Notes: generated by a model not told the origin, from the letters alone. Numbered from the stretch's first letter, positions 41,901-49,911 are shown. The stretch: 64,000 bases of DNA from Actinocrinis sp035946395 (GCF_035946395.1 NZ_DASYZI010000373.1:29077-93076); one strand, 5' to 3'. Numbers and translations: made by a program.

Positions 41901-42510
41901 GTGGTGCGATGACGTGGCCCTGCGCGCCTACGCGCGGACGATGGGCTGCCCAACCTTCGGAACCGTTGCGCTCCTCCACGCCCTGGCAGATGCCGGCCAG
42001 ATCGACGGTGATCTGCGCCAGGATGTCCTACAACTCGTTCGAGCCGAAGTAGTCGACCTTCCAATGGACCTCGACGAGTTCGTGCAACTGAGTTCCGAAT
42101 CCGAGGGCTACCCCGGACCGCTGGCGGCAACGCTGCAACGCCCTCACTACTGGCGACACTACGGGGAAGCCATCGAACACTTCCTCGGTACCCTCGGCAG
42201 TCTCAAGCAGCCGTCGCCGCACGCCGTGACCGCATGGGTGGCTGCCGCATGCGGAGGAATCAGCCATCACCTCGTCACAGAGAACCTGAGCCACGGGTTG
42301 CAGACCTTCGCCGAGACCGTCGCAGACCGACTGGCAGACGGCGAGGAATACCGCGAATCACTGCTCGAAGTCGCCACGCATCTCGCAGCCGTCGAGCAAA
42401 CGCGCCGCGAAGCCATCACCGTCGGCCAAGCCTCTCTCCTCGCCTCTCGTCAGGGCACCGACGAAGCCGACTCGGCCCAGGCAGACTCCGGCGAGAGCGC
42501 CGCCGCCTGA
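38902..42510 (+). CDS. DUF4365 nuclease - TPR - PIN protein, candidate new defence system
   Basis: 1,202 residues from the ATG at 38902 with AGGAGG five bases upstream; an in-frame TTG at 38848 lacks such a site. Residues about 1-140 match DUF4365, a PD-(D/E)XK-like fold: DFGVDCHAE (about 28-36) and GLQVKTGK (about 49-56). Residues about 170-800 are helical repeats of TPR type (for example NLESAAEHFETALAVEPDS). Residues about 873-1040 look like a PIN RNase: VVIETSALIVAAEL with an early acid, ALWCDDVALRAYAR with the DD pair, and CPTFGTVALLHAL. Two nuclease domains on either side of a sensor-like repeat array, with no ATPase, is an architecture I cannot match to a named system. Presumably one domain senses or cuts DNA and the other RNA. 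Convergent with 42612-43877. Confidence 0.85.
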   Translation: MAEALQGVMLVGAEIKGWHWSFRNQPDDDFGVDCHAEAPGADYASGRLVGLQVKTGKAKYFKVRAKDGSGWYYRPDTKPGKPDKHLRYWLEHDLPLVVILVDETTREMYWVEITLDRVIFTGGSWKILVPATQRLDAGAREAFLELALRPRAAVPDVLATATRSLPPSTARLLRSLQQVDHFKALQLAVTLSRAHEDPSGTVQTLLSGDRKFLRGKDAGKLSAALGAYAAEHRCHALAAQAFEDAATRNAEPARFLVLAAQSLVGAGEKEAARRAIAAAEEAGASALLCLWIRLFADHEGFGHPQVPAQLLDESVSEAEAEPVLRSFLGDAALAVGNLESAAEHFETALAVEPDSTGLQLALAQVLLNGVAGDRSLRPSADLRRVIELCTTARAQRLDWHGPSEEPLAALLRAHMLAGDFQEAVRLSTPRPDGDATTREASGGLVAYLGIKAALDLRDRDAAVRIASAVGPASQYADAIRLMLDDAVNPAAAQGEWQRIADMAQDLDLVASAIHKLASSGQWPLRRLEELRLSGAMTADGYEMIRARSEAARGELAAARRRLRALSTPMAVQTHVELLEAAGSLDEALEVCTKGLTDFKTVHLAAKQWNLLISLDRAQEAERRAVQMLGQTGMSPMVRAMLRAFVIGAAMQRHEWLTVEEQCHAALDEDPEEARFQWTLIGAAYNQRQWNTAWARLRELNPTIVSPNHASLWVGLHAFFGFSEDEMRAALGFIERWPERYELHAQVIGTLLSCGNKVNADGKFILPTESEDLVQLFQAALQQFLDRGSDGLHAFTGSLEELLDSTRSRLLGQAPVDLFVQEMVRQGATPVQAVCAAQRRSYTRSLMERSFGPINAVTSALGEFDREVQEASAALDGTVVIETSALIVAAELRDRWPRLRGAFTDCVIDDDVRFDCLTTCANIRQAPDTVAYLSVDFHRRELLYTQRSQGELSRLAVRANNLEAFLASLGSHAHAIEPSPDTAQQPWGRAVQTATARGAALWCDDVALRAYARTMGCPTFGTVALLHALADAGQIDGDLRQDVLQLVRAEVVDLPMDLDEFVQLSSESEGYPGPLAATLQRPHYWRHYGEAIEHFLGTLGSLKQPSPHAVTAWVAAACGGISHHLVTENLSHGLQTFAETVADRLADGEEYRESLLEVATHLAAVEQTRREAITVGQASLLASRQGTDEADSAQADSGESAAA

Positions 42511-42611
42511 CGTGGGTACGAGGCGCGAGTGATCATCGGGCGACGAAATGCGGGAGAACAGACGTCGATCGTCGCACCTGAAAACCAGGTCAACCGCGTC
42601 GGTGCGGGCAC

Positions 42612-43877
42612 TCACTGCACCGGGTTGCTCGGCTCCGGGACCGACCAGCCGACCTCGATGTCCGCGAGACTCGGCAATGAGGCCGACCTAAGCGCGCTGT
42701 CGCACCAACCCGGCTCTGCGTCGTAGAGCGCGCGCCAAAATCCCACCTGTCGGGCGCCGTCAGAAGAGAGCGGGATGATGATGACTTCCCGCATGCGCAA
42801 CGCATCGAGGCGGTATCTCAGCCCAAGGATGCCGCCCGTGCCCGTATATTTCTCGGCCACCACGCTCGGCCCGATCTGCTGGCCGCAGCTGACAACCACG
42901 CCCGCCACGTCAGCGTCGCTCACCGCTTCGGCGAGCAGAGCCGCGATCCACTCGGTCTTCTGCGGCAGTTCCTGCTGCGCCCACGTACTGAACAGCCAGG
43001 TCCCGTCCAGGAGATCAAACCGGAGCCACACCGGATACGGCGCGCCCAGCCAGTCACGAGCCTTCGCGTTGATCACCTCGCGCGCCCGCGGCCAGCCAGC
43101 GGCGTGAGTCACGGGGCCCTCAAGTAAGAGCCCTTGCCCTTCAGGGTGCGGACCGGACGCGATGCTCAGCTCGACGCCCGGAACCGTGACAGACCGGGTA
43201 ACCCCGTCAACGGCTACTTCTGCAATCGCAGCCTCCACCGCCGCCAAGAGCTGCTGCGTTTTCTCCTTCGAAAGGCGAACCTCCCACCGCCCGGAAAGCA
43301 CGATATCAGCGCCAAGCGCCATCAACTGAAGGCGCGTCCCCAACATCCGGTCGTACTCCATTGCCTCGCTCGTCGCCTGGTCGTTGTACACGGCGAAACA
43401 CTCGACGATCATCCGATCGGAGTCATCGGCAATCAGGATGTCGGCGGGCCTCGACGTGCGCGGAAGCTCGACCGGCGCCTCGAACTCGATCTCTCCCCCG
43501 AGGTCAGCTGCGAGCGCCGCGACCTCAAGTTGCAAGCGCACGTGCACTAGGCGGATCACTTGCAGATCGCGCGACCAGTCCCTGGTCAGCCGCTTAAGCC
43601 GCGCAGCGTTCTGGAGGGCGTACAGCCTCAGCCCGGCCTCAATCAGCTGCGCGTAAGCGAAGGCATGCTGTCCCGGCCGGTCGAGGAACGCAGGCAGAAA
43701 GCGGTGGCGCGCCACCCATCGGCGCGGCCAGTCATCCCCGAGCGCGGCGCGCACCTGCTTCATGGCCCACTCGCCAACATCGTGGCGAGCCGCAGACCCC
43801 GCTCCCGACCGAACGCCAGCAATCAAGGCCTCCCAGGTGGGCAGGTCACTTCGATCGGGTAGTCGGCTCTCGGGCAT
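42612..43877 (-). CDS. hypothetical protein with degenerate nuclease-like core
   Basis: 421 residues from the ATG at 43877. Residues about 115-185 (VAALAADLGGEIEFEAPVEL, then RPADILIADDSDRMIVECFA) follow the strand pattern of PD-(D/E)XK folds, with D and VEC, but lack the lysine after the glutamate. The C-terminal half is alpha/beta. It may be an inactive nuclease-fold partner of the convergent DUF4365-TPR-PIN gene or an unrelated cargo gene. No family recognised. Confidence 0.72.
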   Translation of the reverse strand: MPESRLPDRSDLPTWEALIAGVRSGAGSAARHDVGEWAMKQVRAALGDDWPRRWVARHRFLPAFLDRPGQHAFAYAQLIEAGLRLYALQNAARLKRLTRDWSRDLQVIRLVHVRLQLEVAALAADLGGEIEFEAPVELPRTSRPADILIADDSDRMIVECFAVYNDQATSEAMEYDRMLGTRLQLMALGADIVLSGRWEVRLSKEKTQQLLAAVEAAIAEVAVDGVTRSVTVPGVELSIASGPHPEGQGLLLEGPVTHAAGWPRAREVINAKARDWLGAPYPVWLRFDLLDGTWLFSTWAQQELPQKTEWIAALLAEAVSDADVAGVVVSCGQQIGPSVVAEKYTGTGGILGLRYRLDALRMREVIIIPLSSDGARQVGFWRALYDAEPGWCDSALRSASLPSLADIEVGWSVPEPSNPVQ

Positions 43878-43981
43878 GCCTTCATTCTCTCTCTCAGCCG
43901 TCTACACCCGGCGTCTTCCGGCTGCCGGTGCCCGTTCAGCGACCGGGGCGCGGCGTTTCGGCGCGCGGAATTCGCCGGGTG

Positions 43982-44647
43982 CTACGCATCGACATGACCG
44001 TGCGTGAAGTCGATCGGAACATACGGGCGGCGCAGAAGCAGCAGGACCGCATTGCGCACGAAGTTCTCGGCGGCGCGGTCGATACCGAGTGAACGCCGCA
44101 GTTCCTCTACTAGCTCGCCGGTGCGCTGGTACTCCTCGTATTCGGCCCAGGTCCGGGCGGCTGGCGTCCAGGTCCGCAACCGGTCGCTACTGCGGAAGAC
44201 GATCAGGTCGGAACGGTCCTCGGCCGGGTCGTAGCAGTGCGCCTCGGTCCACGTAGTCGAGCCGATGTCCCGGCGCTGCACCGAGTGCACCGTCAGCGCG
44301 CGCCGACCGCCTGAGGCCGGTCGGGTGCGGTGGACGACGTCGTCCGGGTCGAGCCTCGGGCGCAGGTCGATTTCGACCGGGGCGCCGTCTGGGGCGGCCA
44401 GGACCGCGGTGTGGTCCTCGGGCCGGTCGAGCAGCAGGACGTAGTCGGACCCGTCGAACGAGCCGAAGTCGGCCCGCACGATCAGGTGCATGTAGAACGG
44501 CAGGGCGCCGCGCCGCTCGCGTAGCCAGCGGGTCAGCCACGTCTTGGCCCCGCGCAGCACCTGCGGTGCCGGGCCGTGGGTGCGCAGCACCCAGGAATTC
44601 GGATGCCAGTCCCTCGCGGAGGGCTGGGAGAGCTGGTAGTCGATCAC
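43982..44647 (-). CDS. hypothetical protein, last of a coupled three-gene set
   Basis: 221 residues from a GTG whose GTGA overlaps the stop of the previous gene. Contains ALPFYMHLIVRADFGSFDGS and a C-terminal AAENFVRNAVLLLLRRPYVP helix. No family recognised. The overlap implies translational coupling with 44644-44958. Confidence 0.75.
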   Translation of the reverse strand: MIDYQLSQPSARDWHPNSWVLRTHGPAPQVLRGAKTWLTRWLRERRGALPFYMHLIVRADFGSFDGSDYVLLLDRPEDHTAVLAAPDGAPVEIDLRPRLDPDDVVHRTRPASGGRRALTVHSVQRRDIGSTTWTEAHCYDPAEDRSDLIVFRSSDRLRTWTPAARTWAEYEEYQRTGELVEELRRSLGIDRAAENFVRNAVLLLLRRPYVPIDFTHGHVDA

Positions 44648-44958
44648 GGCGCATCGCCTGCGATCGCACACAGTTGGACGGCGACGGCGTCGCGCCCGAC
44701 GTGGAAGCTGGTGAGCCTTAGCGAGTAGTCCCGTGTGCGGTAGTGGTGGCCGAGCCAGGCCAGCAGGTGCGCCGCCTCAGCCTTGGCGGGCTCGTCGCCG
44801 TGCCGACGGCACTGCTCGATCTCCAGGCGCACGGCCTCGAACATCGCGGCCCAGCCGCAGACGCGGTGGATGCGGTCGGGGTTGACCGAGCCGTAGTTCT
44901 CGAATACCGAGACAAGCCACAGGCTGGAGTCGCCCTGACGTTGCGGTCGCCCGCTCAT
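44644..44958 (-). CDS. hypothetical protein, middle of a coupled three-gene set
   Basis: 104 residues from the ATG at 44958, overlapping the stop of the upstream gene (ATGA). Contains FEAVRLEIEQCRRHGDEPAK and a YSLRLTSFHVGRDAVAVQLC strand region. No family recognised. Confidence 0.75.
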   Translation of the reverse strand: MSGRPQRQGDSSLWLVSVFENYGSVNPDRIHRVCGWAAMFEAVRLEIEQCRRHGDEPAKAEAAHLLAWLGHHYRTRDYSLRLTSFHVGRDAVAVQLCAIAGDAP

Positions 44959-45673
44959 GCCCGGCCGCCTTCCTGGCCGGCAGTAGTACGTCGGGTGTAG
45001 CTGTCCGCCAGCTCGCGCAGTTCGGCCTCCAGTTCGGTGCACTCGGCGATCTGGGCCTCAAGGCGCTTGATCGCCGCGTGCTTCTCGGTGATCTCCGAAC
45101 GTAGGTGGTCCACGGTCGAGGCCAGGCCGCTCAGCCGTCGCGCGGCGGCGTACTCGCCGCCCACCCGTTGGAGGGTGGGGCGCAGCGGGTGCTGCATGTA
45201 GTGGCCCAGCAGGGCGAGCACGATCGTTCCGGCCCGGTGCTGCGTGCGCTCGGGGGCGGGCACGCGGGAGATGCGGCTGGTCGGGGTGTGTGCGTGGACG
45301 TTGTCGACCGGGTGGAAGGAGCGCCAGCGCTCCGGGTCGGGCCAGTGCGTGCCGCCGGCCAGTTCGATGCCGTTGACCATGGGGCGGTCGGTGCGGTCGA
45401 GCTGGTTCGCGTCGGCGTCTCCGCGCCCGTACCAGACTCCGACGCTGGTCGGGATGGCCGCCTGGCCCCACCGATAGGCGCGCTGACGGTGAACGTGCCG
45501 CTGGCGCGGGCGCCCTTGACGACGGTGAAGTACGCCTCGCCGCGGTGCAGGTCGAACTCCTCGCGCACGAGCAGCTGCCCGTACGGGGCGGGCAGGGCGA
45601 GGGCGACGGATGTGCTCTGCTCCTCGGCCTCGGCGGCAGGCGGAGGCGGGGCGGGATCGAGAACGGTGCTCAC
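44955..45673 (-). pseudogene. hypothetical gene with a one-base frameshift
   Basis: The GTG at 45673-45671 (CTGGAG upstream) opens a coding frame that includes LLVREEFDLHRGEAYFTVVK and runs to about 45468. Coding character then moves to another frame that continues (GVWYGRGDADANQLDRTDRP, then a coiled-coil tail with EITEKHAAIKRLEAQIAE) to the TGA at 44955. The switch falls on a run of four C (45466-45469; GGGG on the coding strand). One extra G would rejoin the halves as a protein of about 239 residues. Recent mutation, phase variation at the run, or a sequencing slip would all give this. Downstream genes are coupled to its stop by ATGA. Confidence 0.78.
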
Positions 45674-45756
45674 GGGGGACTCCAGAGAGTTCGGCAGTGC
45701 GGGCCTGATCGCCCGAGCTGGCGGGCCGCAGGCCAAGCACGCGCGGCCGAGCCGAA

Positions 45757-45800
45757 GGCAGGGCTCGGCGCAGCCGACCGCGAAGCGGCCCGGCCTTGCC
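45757..45800 (-). promoter_or_regulatory. family 1 structured element, copy E (three-way junction)
   Basis: Outer stem GGCAGGGC (45757-45764) with GCCTTGCC (45793-45800), one G-T pair. Hairpin 1 is TCGGC-GCA-GCCGA (45765-45777) and hairpin 2 is CCGC-GAA-GCGG (45778-45788). 83 bases upstream of the frameshifted gene; GAGGTAAACAC precedes it on the minus strand. The rest of 45674-46061 holds no gene. Confidence 0.75.
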
Positions 45801-46061
45801 CGGCCGGAAGCGCGTGTTTACCTCTGGTCGGCAGTCGGGCGACAGCACCAAACCGCTGCTCGGCCCGCGCGCTACCGCCTTCTGTGAAGCCGGTGTGCTG
45901 AAGTGCGAAACTCAGGCCTGGTTGTGCGCCTGTTTGTCTGCGGTCAGCCGGGCGTCGAGACGGATACGGCCGGTAGAGGCGTACACGTATCATCACTGAG
46001 TGTGTGGCTGCGCATATCGAGCAGTCACCGTTCAGATCGCACGGGAGGGAGGGCGCGTCGC

Positions 46062-46874
46062 ATGACCCACCGTCCTGCGTGGGCACCCGATGGCGTTGAC
46101 ATCGAGCGTCCTGCCCCGGCTCGTATGTACGATTTCTATCTCGGCGGCAGCCACAATTTCGAGGCCGACCGGCGGCTTGCCGCCCAGGCGATGGCCGTCT
46201 GGCCCGACTCTCCGCACATCGCACGAGCCAACCGCGCCTTCCTGCGCCGCGCCGTCACCTACGCCAGCGCCCAGGGCATCGACCAGTTCCTCGACCTCGG
46301 CTCGGGGATTCCCACAGTCGGCAACGTGCACGAGATCGCCGCAGCCCTGAACCCCGACGCCCGCACCGTGTACGTCGACAGCGACCCGGTCGCCTTCGCC
46401 CACAGCCGGAACCTGCTCGCCGCGACGTCCAACGTCGTCGCCGTGCACGCTGATCTGCGCGACCTGGAAACGGTTTTGAAGGAGGCGAGGGCGTTCCTCG
46501 ATCTGCACCGGCCCGTCGCCGTGCTGATGTTCGCGGTGCTGCACTTCGTCCCTGACGAGGACGATCCGGCCGGCGTGGTCCGGGCGTACTGGCACGCGAC
46601 CGTTCCGGGCTCGCTGCTGGCCGTGAGCCACGCGACCAACGACTATGAGCCGGAACGCCTGAGCGAGATGGAAGACGTGTACCGCAACGCCACTGCGGGG
46701 CTCACCGGGCGCAGTCACGACCGGATCGCCGCCATGCTCGGCGAGTACGACCTTGTTCCGCCGGGCCTGGTCAGCATGATCGAGTGGAGGCCGGACCCGG
46801 ATGCGGGCCCCGATCCGCTCGGTGGCGATGTGCGCCGCTACTCGGCGTACGCCGCAGTCGGCATACGCAGGTAA
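46062..46874 (+). CDS. S-adenosylmethionine-dependent methyltransferase (DUF574 / Methyltransf_19)
   Basis: 270 residues from the ATG at 46062 (GGGAGGGAGGG upstream). Begins with the family hallmark PAPARMYDFYLGGSHNFEAD, then QFLDLGSGIPTVGNVHE as the SAM-binding loop, YVDSDPVAFAH as the acidic ribose contact, and AVLMFAVLHFVPDED. This family is expanded in Streptomyces and relatives, often beside regulators; substrates are not established. It is stand-alone here, convergent with the kinase-like gene at 46884-47501. Confidence 0.9.
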   Translation: MTHRPAWAPDGVDIERPAPARMYDFYLGGSHNFEADRRLAAQAMAVWPDSPHIARANRAFLRRAVTYASAQGIDQFLDLGSGIPTVGNVHEIAAALNPDARTVYVDSDPVAFAHSRNLLAATSNVVAVHADLRDLETVLKEARAFLDLHRPVAVLMFAVLHFVPDEDDPAGVVRAYWHATVPGSLLAVSHATNDYEPERLSEMEDVYRNATAGLTGRSHDRIAAMLGEYDLVPPGLVSMIEWRPDPDAGPDPLGGDVRRYSAYAAVGIRR

Positions 46875-46883
46875 AGCCGTCAC

Positions 46884-47501
46884 TCAGCGGGCGCCCGCCG
46901 CGAGCTCGATTGACGAACCAGTCGGCTGCTGGTCACTCCCCGGACGTGCCCGCGGTGGAAGAGCCTCGGAGAGGATACGAGCGACTGTCTCTTCCTGCGT
47001 CTGGTCCGGTCCGATGATCTGCTCGCCTGGAACACCGAGCAGGTCTCGTTCGACGAACCATTCGGCCATCTCCTTCTCGCCATACTTGTAGCGGTTGGGC
47101 TTCGAGGCGTGCCGTCGCAGCGTCTCCTCCAACGACAGGTCGTAGTAGTAGACGAAGGAAGGCCCGCCGTGGGCGTCGAGTAAGCCCCGGATCATTTGCC
47201 CGTACCGGGAGGCGTAGAGGATGCCTTCGAGGATCACGTCGTAGTCGTGAGCAAGGGCAAACTGCACGTTCAACTTGATCAGTTCGATGTTCAGACCGCC
47301 GGGCCGATCGCGTTCCCTGAGTAGGTCGCGGCGGATCACGTCTTGTTGGACCAAGGCCACGCCTCGGCCGGCCGCGTGGCGTACCGCCAGCGCCGTAGAG
47401 GTCTTCCCGCTCCCGGAGTTTCCACGGATGACGATCAGGCTCGGCGAGCCCGTGGCGTTGCATCCGATGGATGATCCGTGATCTTTATCGCGCCCTGACA
47501 C
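46884..47501 (-). CDS. P-loop kinase, zeta-toxin/uridine-kinase-like
   Basis: 205 residues from a GTG at 47501-47499; upstream codons look non-coding. Walker A is IRGNSGSGKTSTA near residue 25-37, followed by LVQQDVIRRDLLRERD, the substrate-binding acid region typical of small AAA kinases, then DVILEGILYASRYG and a YYYDLSLEETLRRHASKPNR lid. Probably phosphorylates a small molecule. No antitoxin gene is adjacent, so a toxin role is not supported. Last gene of the accessory region before the tRNA. Confidence 0.83.
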   Translation of the reverse strand: MSGRDKDHGSSIGCNATGSPSLIVIRGNSGSGKTSTALAVRHAAGRGVALVQQDVIRRDLLRERDRPGGLNIELIKLNVQFALAHDYDVILEGILYASRYGQMIRGLLDAHGGPSFVYYYDLSLEETLRRHASKPNRYKYGEKEMAEWFVERDLLGVPGEQIIGPDQTQEETVARILSEALPPRARPGSDQQPTGSSIELAAGAR

Positions 47502-47992
47502 GGCCGCCAGTTTATTGCCGTGGGATTCCGGACGGGCAGGTATGTGCGAATGGCTGGCAGCGCGGTGAGTTGCCGCCCCTTGAACGGATCCTTGCACCGG
47601 GCTGCCTTGGGCGACCCGGTGTCGGCCCTCGGGCATAAGCCCGGTCCGATGGCCTGCCCTGTGATGGCGTCAGACGGCCATGTCGCGGCTTCCACATCAG
47701 TTGTGGCGCAGATCACAGTAGCGGCGAGTCTGGGTGGCTCATCTGGGTCACTGGCGTAAAAGATCAGTCCTCTGGCGCCGATCCGGCGCGGCGCTGTAGG
47801 GAAAAACTCGCAGCTCAAGCACACCAGAAGCCGTGCCGGACTTGAACCTCCGACACAAATGCCGAGCCGCAAATGGCAGATGTTCGAACCCTTGCTCCAC
47901 CACGCAAACACCGCAGACCAGAGGGTAAAGGTTCCGCCAAGGTTCGCCACGGTTCGGCAAAAACTGCTGCCATTTTGCTGCCATCGAAGGGA
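47502..47992. other. junction region without a gene, next to tRNA-Pro
   Basis: About 490 bases between the P-loop kinase gene and the tRNA terminator. It contains TTCGAAC (47883-47889) and TTCAAGT (minus strand, near 47840) motifs that resemble tRNA T-loops without matching stems, and a short tandem GCTGCCATTTTGCTGCCAT (47967-47985). No integrase is recognised here. A scar of an integration end is likely. Confidence 0.5.
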
Positions 47993-48027
47993 AGAGGCCC
48001 TGGTCCGATTTCTCGGACAGGGCCTCT
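47993..48027 (-). terminator. terminator behind tRNA-Pro
   Basis: AGAGGCCCTG (47993-48002) pairs with CAGGGCCTCT (48018-48027), and the inner TCCG (48004-48007) with CGGA (48014-48017), one bulge. It lies 18 bases after the tRNA 3' end on the minus strand. Confidence 0.85.
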
Positions 48028-48045
48028 GACCTGCTCATTCACCGG

Positions 48046-48119
<74 letters not shown>

Positions 48120-48166
48120 GTGATGCGTGGTAAGTCTAGCTGAGTGGAGGTGGATCGCGGAAATCC

Positions 48167-49201
48167 TTAGTTCACGCGCGGGAGCAGGGTGATCAGAGAG
48201 GCCTCCGGCGGGCAGGCGAAGCGTATGGGGGCGTAGCGTGACGCGCCGCAGCCTGCGGAGACGTGGAGGTACGCGGTGTTGCCGTTCGCGGTGTGGGTGT
48301 GCAGGCCTTTTGCACGGGTCCGGTCGATGTCGCAGTTCGTCACCAGGGCGCCATAGAACGGGACGCACAGTTGGCCGCCGTGCGTGTGGCCGGCCAGGAT
48401 CAGGGGCAGGCCCTCGGTTGTCATGGCATCGAGGACGCGTAGGTAGGGCGCGTGGGCTACGCCGATGGTGAGTTCTTGCGGTGAAGATGCCGATGAGTCC
48501 GTTGCGCGTGTCGCGTTGCTGTTGCTGTTGCCGTTACTGGTGTCTGTGTCTGCATTCGCGTCTGTGTTCGGGTTTGCATTCGGGTTCGGGTTCGCGATCG
48601 GCTGGTGCGGCCTTGCGGGGTAGCGGTCGCGGCGGACGTGGGGGTCGTCTACGCCGACGAAGTTGATCGTCCGGTCTTGGGCTTGGGCGGGCAGCTTGAG
48701 CGTGGCGCGCGCGTTGTTGAGGTTGAGCCAGCCCTCGTTGACGAACGCGGCTTGGAGAGCCGGCCAGTCGTTCTCGCGCCGCTTGCGGCGGGGGGCGTGG
48801 GAGCGGTCTCCGGGGAGCAGGTACTTGGTCGGGTTGAGCCGCTTGGCCTGGTAGTAGTCGTTCGAGCCGAGGACGAACACGCCGGGGAAGGCGAGAAGCG
48901 GTTCGAGCGCGCTGAGGACCTCTGGGACCGCGTCGGGGTGCGAGAGGTTGTCGCCCGTGTTGACCACGAGGTCGGGGCCAAGGGTGGCGAGGGAACGCAG
49001 CCAATCCTGCTTGCGGCGTTGGCCGGGGACCATGTGGATGTCCGAGACGTGCAGGATCCTGAGCGGACGCGCGTCGGGCGCGAGCATGGGGACGGTGAAG
49101 CGGCGTAGGCGGTAGAGGTTGACCTCGACACCGGCCGCGTAGGCGAGTCCGGCTGCTGCGGCGGCCGCGACACCCAGCGGAACGGAGATCGATCGGCGCA
49201 T
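48167..49201 (-). CDS. metallophosphoesterase
   Basis: 344 residues. An N-terminal hydrophobic segment (about 7-24) suggests membrane anchoring. Calcineurin-like metal motifs follow in order: HVSDIHMV (about 50-57), NTGDNL (about 81-86), GSND (about 109-112), and near the C-terminus AGHTHGGQ. An Asn/Pro/Asp/Thr/Ser-rich stretch of about 35 residues (near 205-240) is inserted before the final metal motif and looks like a disordered loop. The place next to the YqeY-like and PBP genes matches Rv3683 of M. tuberculosis. Substrate unknown. Confidence 0.9.
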   Translation of the reverse strand: MRRSISVPLGVAAAAAAGLAYAAGVEVNLYRLRRFTVPMLAPDARPLRILHVSDIHMVPGQRRKQDWLRSLATLGPDLVVNTGDNLSHPDAVPEVLSALEPLLAFPGVFVLGSNDYYQAKRLNPTKYLLPGDRSHAPRRKRRENDWPALQAAFVNEGWLNLNNARATLKLPAQAQDRTINFVGVDDPHVRRDRYPARPHQPIANPNPNANPNTDANADTDTSNGNSNSNATRATDSSASSPQELTIGVAHAPYLRVLDAMTTEGLPLILAGHTHGGQLCVPFYGALVTNCDIDRTRAKGLHTHTANGNTAYLHVSAGCGASRYAPIRFACPPEASLITLLPRVN

Positions 49202-49290
49202 CCGATGATTGTATGGGTGTTGGGTGTCCAGAGCGTGGCGGGACGCTGTATGCCGTGCGCTCTGGTTCGGCTTCGTGACACGCTAGTGGC

Positions 49291-49752
49291 ATGACCACGA
49301 CGACGATCAAGGATCAGCTGCGCACCGACCTCACCGCCGCGATCAAAGGCCGTGACGAGTTGCGAGCCGCAGCGCTGCGGATGGCGTTGACCGCCATCAC
49401 CAACGAGGAGGTCGCCGGGTCCGTTGCACGCACGCTATCCGACGCCGAGACCGTCACGGTGATCACCCGTGAGGTGAAGAAGCGGCGGGAGGCGGCGGAG
49501 GCGTTTGCTGGGGCTGGCCGCGAGGAGCAGGCTGCCCGTGAGCGTGCCGAGGGTGAGGTGCTGTCGCATTATCTGCCAGCGCAGCTCACCGATGACGAAC
49601 TGAGTGCTTTGGTCGCGGACGCCATCGCGGAGACCGGGGCGGCCGGGCCGAAGTCTATGGGGCTGGTGATGAAGGTGCTCACGCCGAAGATCGCCGGGCG
49701 GGCTGAGGGTGGACGGGTCGCGGCCATGGTGAAGACGGCGCTTAGCGGGTGA
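49291..49752 (+). CDS. GatB/YqeY domain protein
   Basis: 153 residues. The whole chain is the YqeY helical domain: LRTDLTAAIKGRDELRAAAL at the start, VKKRREAAEAFAGAGR in the middle, and the AMGLVMKV-like SMGLVMKVLTPKIAGRAEGG at the end. YqeY shares the tRNA-binding tail fold of GatB, but its own role is not settled. Divergent from the metallophosphoesterase gene by 89 bases. Confidence 0.92.
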   Translation: MTTTTIKDQLRTDLTAAIKGRDELRAAALRMALTAITNEEVAGSVARTLSDAETVTVITREVKKRREAAEAFAGAGREEQAARERAEGEVLSHYLPAQLTDDELSALVADAIAETGAAGPKSMGLVMKVLTPKIAGRAEGGRVAAMVKTALSG

Positions 49753-49890
49753 GGGGTGGGTGGAGGTGGGGGGCGGTGATGGAGCGGATGATGTGCTTGG
49801 GGCAATTGGGAGTGGTTGGGTGTCGTGTCGTCGGGGACTGAGCGCCTGGTGGGGGTGCCTTAGTTGGCGGCTGGGTGGGAGGACGGACGT

Positions 49891-49911
49891 CTAGCCGCTA
49901 GCCGCTAGCCG
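49891..49911. repeat. tandem CTAGCCG, three units
   Basis: Three exact 7-base units in the 261-base convergent gap between the YqeY-like and PBP genes. No other feature was recognised in the gap. Confidence 0.8.

Noticed and set aside
46884..47501. Zeta toxin of a toxin-antitoxin pair
   Set aside because: The P-loop kinase fold is similar, but no small antitoxin gene is adjacent, so only a kinase-like call is made.
47830..47895. Relic tRNAs beside tRNA-Pro
   Set aside because: TTCAAGT and TTCGAAC loops are present, but neither has pairing T-stems or an acceptor stem; kept only as a note on the junction.
48494..48600. Assembly error in the metallophosphoesterase repeat-like insert
   Set aside because: The frame is kept and metal motifs lie on both sides; a disordered low-complexity loop explains it.
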